A stretch of 64,000 bases of DNA, taken from Pollutimonas sp036675275. Its GTDB lineage: Bacteria; Pseudomonadota; Gammaproteobacteria; Burkholderiales; Burkholderiaceae_B. Positions 42,752 through 51,513 of the stretch are shown in pieces. Numbering within the stretch: the first letter of the stretch is position 1; each line of letters opens with the position of its first letter. A program made the position numbers and the translations under genes. Location of the stretch: the NCBI GenBank assembly GCA_036675275.1, contig JAKFFG010000083.1, forward strand, positions 1-64,000. The letters are read 5' to 3'. The notes under the pieces were generated by a model. The model did not search any database and was not told the DNA's origin. It saw only the letters and a list, made by a program, of their open reading frames with translations.

Positions 42752-43273
42752 ATGCCAGCCTCTACTGAACGCGCAGTCCTTGCCGGCGGTTGTTTTTGGG
42801 GTATGCAAGACTTGTTGCGCCGCCGCCCGGGGGTCGTTTCCACGCGAGTGGGCTACACCGGCGGCGACGTGCCCAACGCCACCTACCGCAATCACGGCAC
42901 CCATGCCGAAGCCATCGAGATCACCTTCGATCCCGATATACTGAGCTTTCGGGCGCTTCTGGAAGTCTTCTTCCAGATCCACGACCCCACCACCAAAGAC
43001 CGTCAAGGTAATGATCTTGGACCCAGCTACCGGTCGGCCATTTTCTACACCAATGATGAGCAGAAACGCGTTGCCGAAGACACAATTGCCGATGTGAACG
43101 ACTCCGGCTTATGGCCGGGCAAGGTCGTGACTGAAATCGCAGCCGCCGGGCCTTTCTGGGAGGCCGAACCGGAACATCAGGACTATCTGGAACGCTATCC
43201 GAACGGCTATACCTGCCATTACGTCAGGCCGAACTGGACACTTCCGGCAAAACGTCAAACGCAAGCGTCCTGA
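42752..43273 (+). CDS. msrA: Peptide methionine sulfoxide reductase MsrA
   Basis: MsrA reduces the S-epimer of methionine sulfoxide. The active site GCFWG is near the N-terminus, followed by RVGYTGG and the HAEAIEITFDP segment; a further cysteine is seen in GYTCHY near the C-terminus. The 173-residue length matches the family. The ATG at 42752 has AGGAGTGAAG upstream; the longer frame from 42593 is not plausible. It precedes an AlkA-like gene by 26 bases. Confidence 0.96.
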   Translation: MPASTERAVLAGGCFWGMQDLLRRRPGVVSTRVGYTGGDVPNATYRNHGTHAEAIEITFDPDILSFRALLEVFFQIHDPTTKDRQGNDLGPSYRSAIFYTNDEQKRVAEDTIADVNDSGLWPGKVVTEIAAAGPFWEAEPEHQDYLERYPNGYTCHYVRPNWTLPAKRQTQAS

Positions 43274-43299
43274 CTCGCTGCTGCCGGCGCCCCGCAGCC

Positions 43300-43971
43300 A
43301 TGGTTTCCGAACGTCTGAACAATCGTCTTTCTTCCGAGGAAGCCTTGGCGCAGCAATTGCAGTCCTTGCTGCGGCTTGATCCGCGCCTGTCCACGGTGCA
43401 CGATATTTCCGGGCCTTTCTCACCGCGCGTCAGCGAACCCGGCTTTGCGGGCCTTGCACGCATCGTTTGTGGGCAACAGGTTTCCGTCGCCAGCGCCAAT
43501 GCCATCTGGAGCCGCCTGCAGGCACAGCCCGGCGCGGCTACACCGGAAGGGTTTCTGGCATTGGGTGAAGAAGGATTACGCGGCGTCGGCCTGTCCCGCA
43601 GCAAGTACCGCACGCTCAAGGGCCTGGCGGAGGTTATCGTTGCGGGCGATCTCGACTTTTCCGCAGTGGAAGCGCTCGGCGCCGAAGCCGCAATCGCAGA
43701 GCTTACCAGCCACAAGGGGATTGGGCCGTGGACGGCGGAGATCTACCTGATGTTCTGCGCGGGCCATCCAGATATATTTCCTGCCGGCGACCTGGCGCTA
43801 CAGAAAGCCGTCGGCGACGCGTTCGGCCTGGACCCTCATCCCGACCGACGCGCCTTGATGGCGATTGCCGCCGGGTGGGCGCCGTATCGCGCCACTGCCG
43901 CGCTATTGTTTTGGCGTTTCTACGCAGCAAGGCGCAATCGCGAAGGCATTGCACTGGGCACCGGAGTGTAA
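43300..43971 (+). CDS. AlkA-like DNA-3-methyladenine glycosylase
   Basis: This 223-residue helix-hairpin-helix glycosylase has the HhH-GPD motif SHKGIGPWTAEIYLMF followed by the catalytic aspartate in FPAGDLALQ. It lacks a long N-terminal domain and so resembles the short AlkA/Mag-type enzymes that excise N3-methyladenine and other alkylated bases. It follows msrA closely on the same strand. It could belong to an alkylation response, although it lies about 18 kb from the Ada gene in this window. Confidence 0.93.
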   Translation: MVSERLNNRLSSEEALAQQLQSLLRLDPRLSTVHDISGPFSPRVSEPGFAGLARIVCGQQVSVASANAIWSRLQAQPGAATPEGFLALGEEGLRGVGLSRSKYRTLKGLAEVIVAGDLDFSAVEALGAEAAIAELTSHKGIGPWTAEIYLMFCAGHPDIFPAGDLALQKAVGDAFGLDPHPDRRALMAIAAGWAPYRATAALLFWRFYAARRNREGIALGTGV

Positions 43972-44123
43972 AACCACAATGCCGGCCGGCACCCCATTCA
44001 GATCATGGGGACTTCCTTGGAGACGGCATCAAAGATACTATGACGGTTACAAGCGCAAACCGTCTGCAGCCTTTTGTAGCGGAACACGAAGCATATGGCT
44101 TATCGTAGATGAACAGGCGTTGC

Positions 44124-45527
44124 ATGATCAATAATCAAAAACCCATTCCGGACATGAAGCCCGGCTCCGATGTCCTGCGTTTATCGGAACTGATTGGTTC
44201 ACTCAGCCGGGCCCTGGACCTGACTGAAGGCCAACCCGCCGGGCACTGCATACGATGTTGCTGGATAGGAATGCATCTGGGCCGTGAATTCGGCTTACAA
44301 GAAGACCAGCTCTGGGAGCTTTACTACACACTGCTGCTGAAAGATCTAGGCTGCAGCAGCAATGCCGCGCGCATTTGCGAGCTTTATGCTACCGACGATC
44401 TCGGCTTCAAGCGCGATTTCAAGTCGGTCGGCGACAGCCTTCCGCAAGTGCTCGCCTTCGTGCTCAAGCATGCCGGCCTTAATGCTCCACTTGCGGAACG
44501 CTACCGTACTGTACTGACCATCTTGCGCGACGGTCCAAAAATAGCTCAAGAGCTGATCACGACGCGATGTCAGCGCGGCGCGGAAATCGCTCGCCTGCTC
44601 CGTTTTCCTCCAGGCGTGGCAATGGGCATATATAGTCTGGACGAACATTACAATGGCAAGGGACGTCCGGAAGGAATAGCCGGCGAGGCAATTCCGGTCT
44701 ATTCCCGCATCGCCCTTCTGGCCCAGGTGATTGACGTATTCCATACCATCGGAGGAAAAGCCGCGGCCTTGAAAGAGATCCGACTGCGTTCGGGACGCTG
44801 GTTCGATCCCGCCCTTGTTGTTGCATTCGAATGCGTCGCAGAATCCACACCTTTCTGGGCCACTCTGGCATCGCCTGATGTCGACGCAGCAGTGCGCAAG
44901 CTGGAACCCGGCAGCCAAGAGATTTTTCTTGATGATGACTATCTGGACGACATCGCCTCGGCTTTCGGCCAAGTCGTCGACTCCAAAAGCCCCTATACCA
45001 GTGGACACAGTGTGCGCGTCGCGCTTTATACGGACATGATCGCCGAGACACTTGGACTGTCGGATCAACGGCGCCGCTGGTTGAAACGCGGCGCCTTGCT
45101 GCATGATGTGGGCAAGCTGGGAGTCAGCAACAGCGTACTGGATAAACCTGGCAAATTGGACCAGCATGAATGGGCAGCCATCAAGATGCATGCGTCCTAC
45201 ACTGGCGATATTCTGTCCCGCATCGGCGCATTCTCGGAACTGGCGCGTATTTCCAGCGCCCATCACGAAAGACTGGACGGAGCAGGATATCCCGAGGGTT
45301 TGCAGGCGGACCAGATCAGCCTGGAGACTCGCATTATCACTACAGCTGATATTTTCGATGCCATAACCGCGGAACGTCCCTATCGCGGCGCTATACCCGT
45401 TGATCGGGCACTGGAAATGATGGAAGAAACGCTGGACACAGCGATCGACCGAACGTGTTTCGAGGCGCTGAAAGTGGCGCTCACCCAGTTGCCTCGCGGA
45501 CCGCAGGTGGAAATCGGCGCAACCTGA
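44124..45527 (+). CDS. Tandem HD-GYP protein with degenerate first module
   Basis: This 467-residue soluble protein carries two HD-GYP-like modules. The C-terminal one (about 275-460) looks active: HSVR at 295, HD at 327-328 with K331, H356, HHE at 380-382, GYP at 388-390 and D409. The N-terminal one (about 20-265) keeps the fold but has K73-D74 for HD, LDE (172-174) for HHE and GRP (180-182) for GYP, so it should not bind the full metal centre. The C-terminal part should hydrolyse cyclic-di-GMP; the N-terminal part may be regulatory. The ATG at 44124 has an AGG ten bases upstream. Confidence 0.93.
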   Translation: MINNQKPIPDMKPGSDVLRLSELIGSLSRALDLTEGQPAGHCIRCCWIGMHLGREFGLQEDQLWELYYTLLLKDLGCSSNAARICELYATDDLGFKRDFKSVGDSLPQVLAFVLKHAGLNAPLAERYRTVLTILRDGPKIAQELITTRCQRGAEIARLLRFPPGVAMGIYSLDEHYNGKGRPEGIAGEAIPVYSRIALLAQVIDVFHTIGGKAAALKEIRLRSGRWFDPALVVAFECVAESTPFWATLASPDVDAAVRKLEPGSQEIFLDDDYLDDIASAFGQVVDSKSPYTSGHSVRVALYTDMIAETLGLSDQRRRWLKRGALLHDVGKLGVSNSVLDKPGKLDQHEWAAIKMHASYTGDILSRIGAFSELARISSAHHERLDGAGYPEGLQADQISLETRIITTADIFDAITAERPYRGAIPVDRALEMMEETLDTAIDRTCFEALKVALTQLPRGPQVEIGAT

Positions 45528-45536
45528 AAGCGCCGC

Positions 45537-47102
45537 TCAGGTCACCGGAGCCGGATTGAACAGGGCCAATGAATTATGCAGGCCCAAGGCCTCGGCCTTG
45601 CTTTGCTTGCGTCCGCTGGCGATATCGAGCATCAGGTGAAACAGTTCCCATCCCATCTCCTCGATGGTGGCCTCGCCATCAACGATGCGTCCGGCGTTGA
45701 CGTCCATCAGGTCGTGCCAGCGCCTGGCTAGGTCGCTGCGCGTGGCAAGCTTGATGACCGGCACTTCCTTCAGGCCATAAGGCGTTCCGCGCCCTGTCGT
45801 GAACAGATGCAGATTCATTCCCGCAGCTAGTTGCAAGGTGCCGCAAATGAAATCGCTGGCGGGTGTTGCCGCAAAGTTCAGGCCCGGCTGCTCGCACAAA
45901 TTGCCGGGCGACACGACGCCGACGATGGGTGAAGACCCTGACTTGATAATCGAGCCCATGGCTTTCTCGACAATGTTGGACAGGCCGCCCTTCTTGTTGC
46001 CTGGCGACGTATTGGCACTGCGATCGGCGCTTCCGCGCCCCAGATAGCGGTCGTACCAATCCATTTCACGTATCAAGGCATCGGCCACATCCTTATTGGC
46101 CGCCCTGGCCGTGAGCTGGGCAATGCCGTCGCGAACTTCGGTCACTTCAGAGAACATGACCTTGGCGCCGGCGCGCACCAACAGGTCGGTGGCAAAGCCC
46201 ACCAGAGGGTTGGCCGACACGCCGGAGAAGGCATCGCTTCCGCCGCACTGCACCCCGACGGTGAGCGCCGATACGGGACAGGACTCGCGCTGACGCTGAT
46301 TCAGTATCTTCAGCTTTTTGTCGGCAACGTTGACGATGGAATCTATCATGCTCTGGAAGCCGACGTGCTCGTCGTCTTGCAGGCAAACTACATCCACGTC
46401 CTGCAGGTCGACATGCTGCCGGCTGTCGCGGATCGGTATCGTGTTCTTCGGGAACAGCAGGTCGGGCTGCAGCTTCTCGCAGCCCAGGCTGACGACCATG
46501 GCTTGGCCGCCAAAATTTGGATTGCGGGCAATGTTGCGCAATGTGCGTATGGGAATGGCCGCGTCCGGAACATTGATCGCGACACCGCAGCCATATACGT
46601 GCTCGAGCGCGATGACGTTATCGACATTGGGATACTTGGGCAGCAGTTCTTCACGGATCTTGCGCACGGCGTGATCGACGACACCCGCCACGCATTGCAC
46701 GGAGGTGCTGATGGCCAGGATATTGCGGGTTCCGACGCTGCCGTCCTCATTGCGAAAGCCCTGGAAACTGTACCCCTCGAGCGCAGGCTGGACTACCCCT
46801 TGCGTGCCGACCGGCAAATCATCAAGCCCCGGCGCTCCCGGCATATCGAGGCGATGCTCGTTGACCCAGCTTCCGCGCGGCAAAGCTTGCCGGGCGTGTC
46901 CGATGATGACGTTATAGCGATAAACCGGATCGCCCGACGCGATATCGGCCAGCGCCACCTTGTGCCCCTGCGGCACGCCCTCGACCAACACCGTTCCGTC
47001 AGGCAGGGTCGTGCCCGCCGGCAGGCCGCCATTGTTGGCGACAATCGCCACGTTGTCGTTGTCGTGCATCCGGATGCTGCGTGGCGTTTCTGGGGATACC
47101 AT
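45537..47102 (-). CDS. Galactarate/altronate dehydratase-family protein
   Basis: This 521-residue UxaA/GarD-family dehydratase has an N-terminal SAF domain (about 10-90, with IRMHDNDNVAIVAN) and a C-terminal dehydratase domain containing FRNEDGSVGTRN, EHVYGCGV, SLGCEKLQPD, VQCGGSDAFSG and GRGTPYG. Family members remove water from galactarate or altronate. The exact substrate cannot be decided. AAGGAAAATAA precedes the ATG, and the gene follows an FMN-dependent oxidase in a two-gene operon with a 20-base gap. Confidence 0.9.
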   Translation of the reverse strand: MVSPETPRSIRMHDNDNVAIVANNGGLPAGTTLPDGTVLVEGVPQGHKVALADIASGDPVYRYNVIIGHARQALPRGSWVNEHRLDMPGAPGLDDLPVGTQGVVQPALEGYSFQGFRNEDGSVGTRNILAISTSVQCVAGVVDHAVRKIREELLPKYPNVDNVIALEHVYGCGVAINVPDAAIPIRTLRNIARNPNFGGQAMVVSLGCEKLQPDLLFPKNTIPIRDSRQHVDLQDVDVVCLQDDEHVGFQSMIDSIVNVADKKLKILNQRQRESCPVSALTVGVQCGGSDAFSGVSANPLVGFATDLLVRAGAKVMFSEVTEVRDGIAQLTARAANKDVADALIREMDWYDRYLGRGSADRSANTSPGNKKGGLSNIVEKAMGSIIKSGSSPIVGVVSPGNLCEQPGLNFAATPASDFICGTLQLAAGMNLHLFTTGRGTPYGLKEVPVIKLATRSDLARRWHDLMDVNAGRIVDGEATIEEMGWELFHLMLDIASGRKQSKAEALGLHNSLALFNPAPVT

Positions 47103-47122
47103 TTATTTTCCTTGAATCAAGT

Positions 47123-48319
47123 TCAGATATGGCTGTAAGCCGGCGCCGCGGGCTGAGATTCGGGGCGCAGCGTGGACACGTGCCGCACCAGTGTACTGTC
47201 CAGTTCATCGAGCCGGTTTATGCCCAGCAGCGCCATGTTGCGATGGATTTCGGTTCGAAGTATTTGTATTGCATGATCGACGCCGCCAGGCCCGCCGACT
47301 GTCGCCGCGTAATTGAACGGGCGGCCGGCAAACACACATTTTGCACCGAGCGACAAGGCCTTGAGGACATCGCTTCCTCGCCGGATTCCGCTGTCCATCA
47401 TGACCACGACGTCAGGCACCGCCTTTACGATCTCTGGCAGTACGAGCAGCGGCGAAACGGAACCATCAACCTGCCGCCCGCCATGGTTGGAGACAATGAT
47501 GCCGTCGACACCGGCGTCGCGCGCGAGCACGGCATCTTGCCATCGCACCAGGCCTTTGACAACAAGATTGCCCTTCCATGCTTCGCGAATCTGGCGCACA
47601 TGGCTCCAGTCGAAATGGTCGCGCGCCTGGAAATCGCGCTCAACTTTGGCCGATAAAATGGGGGCTCCCCGTTCGGCGCGCCAGTTCTCGAAATGCGGCA
47701 TACCATGGCGCAACAGCGTTCGTCCGAACGTGCCCAGCAGCCAGCGCGGATGACTGATGCCGTCCAACACCAGGCGCATGCTGGGCCGCAAGGGCGAACT
47801 GAAGCCGTTGCGCTGGTAGTTCTCGGGGTTGACCATGACGGGCAGGTCGACCGTAAGCACCAGTGTCTTGAAGCCTGCCGTGCTGATGCGCGCCAGCAGC
47901 GCGTCCACCCGGGCCGCATCGCCTGGCATATAGGCCTGGAACCAAGTCTGCGGCGCTGCCCGCGCAACGTCTTCCATTGGGATCAGCGAGGCGCCGCTCA
48001 TGATGGCCGGTATATTGGCCCGGGCCGCTGCGCTGGCCAGGAGAACGTCCCCTTGATAAGCCCACATTGCGCTCAGGCCCACGGGAGAAATGCCGAAAGG
48101 CGAGTCGAACGTCTGTCCGAACAGCTCTATTTTCTGGGCGCGTTGCGAGACGCCAGCCAGCATGCGGGGCATCAGCACATATTCGTTGAAGGCCGCGCGA
48201 TTGTGCCGCATGGAAACTTCATCGTCAGCGCCGTTGTATATGTAGCTGAACAGTTGACGCGGCAATTTCTTTCGCGCCGGACGTTCAAAATCGTTCAGGG
48301 AATAAATGCGCTTGAGCAT
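47123..48319 (-). CDS. FMN-dependent alpha-hydroxy-acid oxidase
   Basis: This 398-residue flavoenzyme of the glycolate oxidase/lactate dehydrogenase family has Y-x-x-x-GA near its start, SPVGLSAM, LTVDLPV, VVKGL with the FMN-contacting lysine, SNHGGRQVD with the catalytic His and Arg, and DSGIRRGSDV with AGRPFNY near the end. It oxidises a 2-hydroxy acid to a 2-oxo acid and passes electrons to a quinone or oxygen. It is the first gene of a leftward operon with the dehydratase and is divergent from a LysR gene. Confidence 0.94.
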   Translation of the reverse strand: MLKRIYSLNDFERPARKKLPRQLFSYIYNGADDEVSMRHNRAAFNEYVLMPRMLAGVSQRAQKIELFGQTFDSPFGISPVGLSAMWAYQGDVLLASAAARANIPAIMSGASLIPMEDVARAAPQTWFQAYMPGDAARVDALLARISTAGFKTLVLTVDLPVMVNPENYQRNGFSSPLRPSMRLVLDGISHPRWLLGTFGRTLLRHGMPHFENWRAERGAPILSAKVERDFQARDHFDWSHVRQIREAWKGNLVVKGLVRWQDAVLARDAGVDGIIVSNHGGRQVDGSVSPLLVLPEIVKAVPDVVVMMDSGIRRGSDVLKALSLGAKCVFAGRPFNYAATVGGPGGVDHAIQILRTEIHRNMALLGINRLDELDSTLVRHVSTLRPESQPAAPAYSHI

Positions 48320-48357
48320 ACGGATTCGTTCTAGGAGTGGACAGCTGCGTATGGTAG

Positions 48358-48367
48358 AGAATATTCT
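48358..48367. promoter_or_regulatory. Palindromic candidate operator between oxidase operon and LysR
   Basis: AGAATATTCT is a perfect ten-base palindrome in the 116-base divergent gap between the oxidase/dehydratase operon and the LysR gene. Its position suits a regulator-binding site, but such short AT-rich palindromes arise often by chance. Confidence 0.35.
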
Positions 48368-48435
48368 TGTGGATATATAGCGATAATAATCCTATTGTAT
48401 TGTTCGAATAAATTCAACATGGCGCGCACCATACT

Positions 48436-49359
48436 ATGACACTCAAGCAGCTGGAGGCTTTTTTCTGGGCCGCAACGTGCGCCAGTTTCGCCGTCGCGGC
48501 AGAACGCCTTCATTTATCCGTATCCACCCTGTCCAAGCGGATCTCCGAGCTGGAAGCGTCCCTGGGCGAACCCCTGTTCGATCGCGGCGCGTACCGCGCC
48601 ACATTGACCGCAACGGGTCACGCCATTCTGCCGCGGGTCAGCGAACTTCTGAACCAGTCCGAAGCCCTGCGCCTGAGCATTCAGCACGAGGCCGGGTTGC
48701 AAGGCCACATACGTTTTGGTGTCGGCGAGCTGGCGTCGCAAACCTGGCTGCCCCGCTTCATCCGCCTGGCAGTCGAGCGATATCCCGGCCTGCAACTGGA
48801 ACCCCATGTAGAGATCGGCAGCATCATGGAACAGGCGCTGGAAAACGGCGAGCTGGACTTCACTGTGGCCGCCGGTGTCTCGTCCCGGCGCAGCATTGCC
48901 TCGCGCCCGCTGGGCCAGGCGGAATTCGTCTGGGTCGCGGCACCAGGGCTTTTGGATGCACACGAAGAACACTCCACAAGGCTCCTGCAACACGCGCCGC
49001 TAATCACTATGCCGTCGGGGGCCGGCACCCACCGCATGGTGGAAGAATGGATCTCCCGAACGGGCGTCGTCCCAGGGCGCAGCCTGACCTGCAATACGTG
49101 GAGTGCCGTCTCGGCATTGCTCATCGAAGCGGTCGGCGTCGGCTTTCTTCCCCAAGCCTGGGCAGATCCATTGCTGAAACGCGGGCTGCTCGAACCGCTG
49201 CCGAAGTGGCAGGCGCTCAAACCTCTGCATTACTCATTACAGATGCGTCGCGACGACAGCCGCCTCGTCATGCGCAGTATCCAGTCATTGCTGGAAGAAC
49301 TCGTTGATTTCGGGCTGCCGGTCAGCTTCCTGACCAGTGTTTCACAGAAGGCACACTAA
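48436..49359 (+). CDS. LysR-family regulator (first of two adjacent)
   Basis: This 307-residue LysR protein has an N-terminal helix-turn-helix (AAERLHLSVSTLSKRIS) and a substrate-binding domain. It is divergent from the oxidase/dehydratase operon and so is its probable regulator. A second LysR gene starts three bases after its stop on the same strand. The effector is likely a sugar acid or hydroxy acid by context. Confidence 0.93.
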   Translation: MTLKQLEAFFWAATCASFAVAAERLHLSVSTLSKRISELEASLGEPLFDRGAYRATLTATGHAILPRVSELLNQSEALRLSIQHEAGLQGHIRFGVGELASQTWLPRFIRLAVERYPGLQLEPHVEIGSIMEQALENGELDFTVAAGVSSRRSIASRPLGQAEFVWVAAPGLLDAHEEHSTRLLQHAPLITMPSGAGTHRMVEEWISRTGVVPGRSLTCNTWSAVSALLIEAVGVGFLPQAWADPLLKRGLLEPLPKWQALKPLHYSLQMRRDDSRLVMRSIQSLLEELVDFGLPVSFLTSVSQKAH

Positions 49360-49362
49360 TTC

Positions 49363-50307
49363 ATGAATCCCATAGCGCTTGAGTACTTTGTCAAAATAGC
49401 CGAGTCAGGCAGCATTTCACGCACGGCCATCGAACTGGGCATAGACCCGTCCAGCATGACGCGACATATCGCGAGGCTGGAAACTGACCTGAAGGTAAGG
49501 CTTTTTCATCGCAGCGGACGCGGCGTCGTGCTGACCGATGCCGGCGCTTTGCTGCTGACACGCGCCCAGGCCGTGGCCGTCGCGCTGGATCATACGCGCA
49601 AGCTCGCTGTAACGCTTTCCGACGAGGGCCCTTCACGATTGGTAATCGCCGCGCAGCCTACTTTGGCGCAGCGCAGCTTTGCTGCCGTTGCCCGCACAAT
49701 GCGCACGCGCTTTCCCGATACTCGACTGCACATGGTGGAGGCGCTGGGCCACCAGTTGATCAACTGGCTGATGGAAGGAAAAATAGACGTTGCGTTGTTG
49801 TACGTACCCAACCAGGCAGGGATGATTGAAGTTGATGTCCTGCTGCAGGAGCCGCTGTATTTTGTGACGCCGCCGGACTACGGCCCATTGGACCCGACAA
49901 TATCGATCGCCGACATGCTGCGAAAGCCGCTGATCTTGCCAAGCACACCGCACGGCTTGCGCGAACTGGCGGAAAGCCTGGCCGCCAGCTGCAATACACA
50001 GCTTCACATCGAGGCCGAGTGCGACGGATCCAATGCCATCACCAAAAACCTCGTACAGGCGGGCATAGCTTGCACCATCCTGCCCCTGGCCACCGTGGCC
50101 GACGAGGTGGAGCAGGGACGCCTGCAAGCCGCTCGCCTGGTGGATCCGGTGGTTACCCGTGACATTGCTGTTGCCACGGCACGCAACAGGCCCCCGGTAA
50201 TCGGTCAATGGGACATCCTGCAATCGATACGCCAAGTGGTGATGGAGCAAGTGGCGCAGGGCAACTGGCCCGGCGTGATCCCGCATGCCCCACCCCCAGC
50301 CACTTAG
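49363..50307 (+). CDS. LysR-family regulator (second of two adjacent)
   Basis: This 314-residue LysR protein has MNPIALEYFVKIAESGSISR at the N-terminus and the helix-turn-helix AIELGIDPSSMTRHIA. It resembles the Nac/Cbl-like branch, where the N-terminus reads LxYFVxIAExGS. It is in one transcript with the preceding LysR gene. Its stop overlaps the stop of the convergent Bug receptor gene by four bases. It may regulate the ThDP-enzyme operon or the receptor gene, which is inference. Confidence 0.93.
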   Translation: MNPIALEYFVKIAESGSISRTAIELGIDPSSMTRHIARLETDLKVRLFHRSGRGVVLTDAGALLLTRAQAVAVALDHTRKLAVTLSDEGPSRLVIAAQPTLAQRSFAAVARTMRTRFPDTRLHMVEALGHQLINWLMEGKIDVALLYVPNQAGMIEVDVLLQEPLYFVTPPDYGPLDPTISIADMLRKPLILPSTPHGLRELAESLAASCNTQLHIEAECDGSNAITKNLVQAGIACTILPLATVADEVEQGRLQAARLVDPVVTRDIAVATARNRPPVIGQWDILQSIRQVVMEQVAQGNWPGVIPHAPPPAT

Positions 50308-51293
50308 TTGACCTTGATATTGGCCTCGCGGATTACCTTGGCCCATTTGGCAACCTCGGCTTTCTGGAAAGCACCCAGCTCTTCAGGACCCGCCCCGGAG
50401 ATAGTCATGCCCAGGTTGTTCAAGCGTTCCTGCACCTCGGGCTTCTGCAAAGCGGCATGCATGGTCTGATGCAGCTTGTCGACGATAGGCTTGGGCGTTC
50501 CGGCCGGCGCGAACACAGCTTGCCACGACACCACTTCGTAGTCCTTGAGCCCCAGTTCCTTCAATGGCTTCACGCCGGGCAGCGCCTTGGCAGGCGTGGA
50601 TGATGTTACCGCCAATGCGCGCAACTGGCCGCCTTCGATCAAGGGCACGGCAGACGTTATATTGTCGAACAGCAGATCAATGTCGCCGGCAACCAGCGCC
50701 TGCAATGATGGGCTGCTGCCTTTGTAAGGCACATGCAGCATTTGCGCGCCTATCGTGCCGGCAAAGAGCGCGCCGGCCAAGTGTTGGGACGATCCCACGC
50801 CCGAGGAGCCATACGTTACCCCATCCTTTTTCGCCTTGGCTTTCGCGATCAGGTCTTCCACCGATTTGATGTCGCTGTCGGCCCGCACAACGAGTACGTT
50901 AGGCAGGGTACCAGTCAGGATGACCGGCTCGAACGATTTAATGGGATCGTAGCCTATGGACGGATAGATACTGACATTGATGGAGTGTGAACTGATGGTT
51001 CCGCCAACCACGGTATACCCATCCGGCTTGGCCCGCGACGCATAGGCGGAACCCAGGCTGCCGCCGGTACCCGGCTTATTCTCGACAACCACCGGCACTC
51101 CCAACGCCTCGCTCATCGCCTGGCTGTACGTTCTTCCCAGAATGTCGGTTGCTCCGCCAGGAGCGAACGGTACGACGTAGGTAATGGGTTTGCTGGGCCA
51201 TTCGTCGGCAGCGGAAGCCGGCGCTACGCTGGCCACGCTGAGCACAAGGCCGCCCATCAATGCAAGCAGGAATGATTTCTGGGTAATTTTCAT
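50304..51293 (-). CDS. Bug-family tripartite tricarboxylate transporter receptor
   Basis: This 329-residue periplasmic receptor has a signal peptide (about 1-28) and the Bug signature: WPSKPITYVVPFAPGGATDILGR, VVENKPGTGGSLGS and GVTYGSSGVGSSQHLA. Bug proteins bind carboxylates and are extremely numerous in Bordetella-like genomes; many are not linked to TctAB membrane genes. None are seen here. The ATG at 51293 is used. It lies between the LysR pair and the ThDP-enzyme gene. Confidence 0.95.
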   Translation of the reverse strand: MKITQKSFLLALMGGLVLSVASVAPASAADEWPSKPITYVVPFAPGGATDILGRTYSQAMSEALGVPVVVENKPGTGGSLGSAYASRAKPDGYTVVGGTISSHSINVSIYPSIGYDPIKSFEPVILTGTLPNVLVVRADSDIKSVEDLIAKAKAKKDGVTYGSSGVGSSQHLAGALFAGTIGAQMLHVPYKGSSPSLQALVAGDIDLLFDNITSAVPLIEGGQLRALAVTSSTPAKALPGVKPLKELGLKDYEVVSWQAVFAPAGTPKPIVDKLHQTMHAALQKPEVQERLNNLGMTISGAGPEELGAFQKAEVAKWAKVIREANIKVN

Positions 51294-51401
51294 GCAGTTA
51301 AGTCTCCAATTTTCTTGATTTAGTCCATCGCAACGCAAAATGGAGCGCCCCGAAAGACCGGTCAGGAGATTCTACCGGCTGGCACAAACTCCATGTCATG
51401 C

Positions 51402-51427
51402 GATTTCGTCATATCAGAAATGAAATC
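51402..51427. promoter_or_regulatory. Candidate operator in the Bug receptor/ThDP-enzyme divergent region
   Basis: Inverted arms GATTTC (51402-51407) and GAAATC (51422-51427) are separated by 14 bases within the 220-base divergent gap. LysR-type sites often have this geometry, but the match is short and no binding protein is known. Confidence 0.35.
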
Positions 51428-51513
51428 TTCGCAATACCATGAACCCGCGAACCCTCTATACACTGCTTCGCCAGGCACCCAGGATGGGGCAGAGCTTATC
51501 AAGGAGAGTACAA

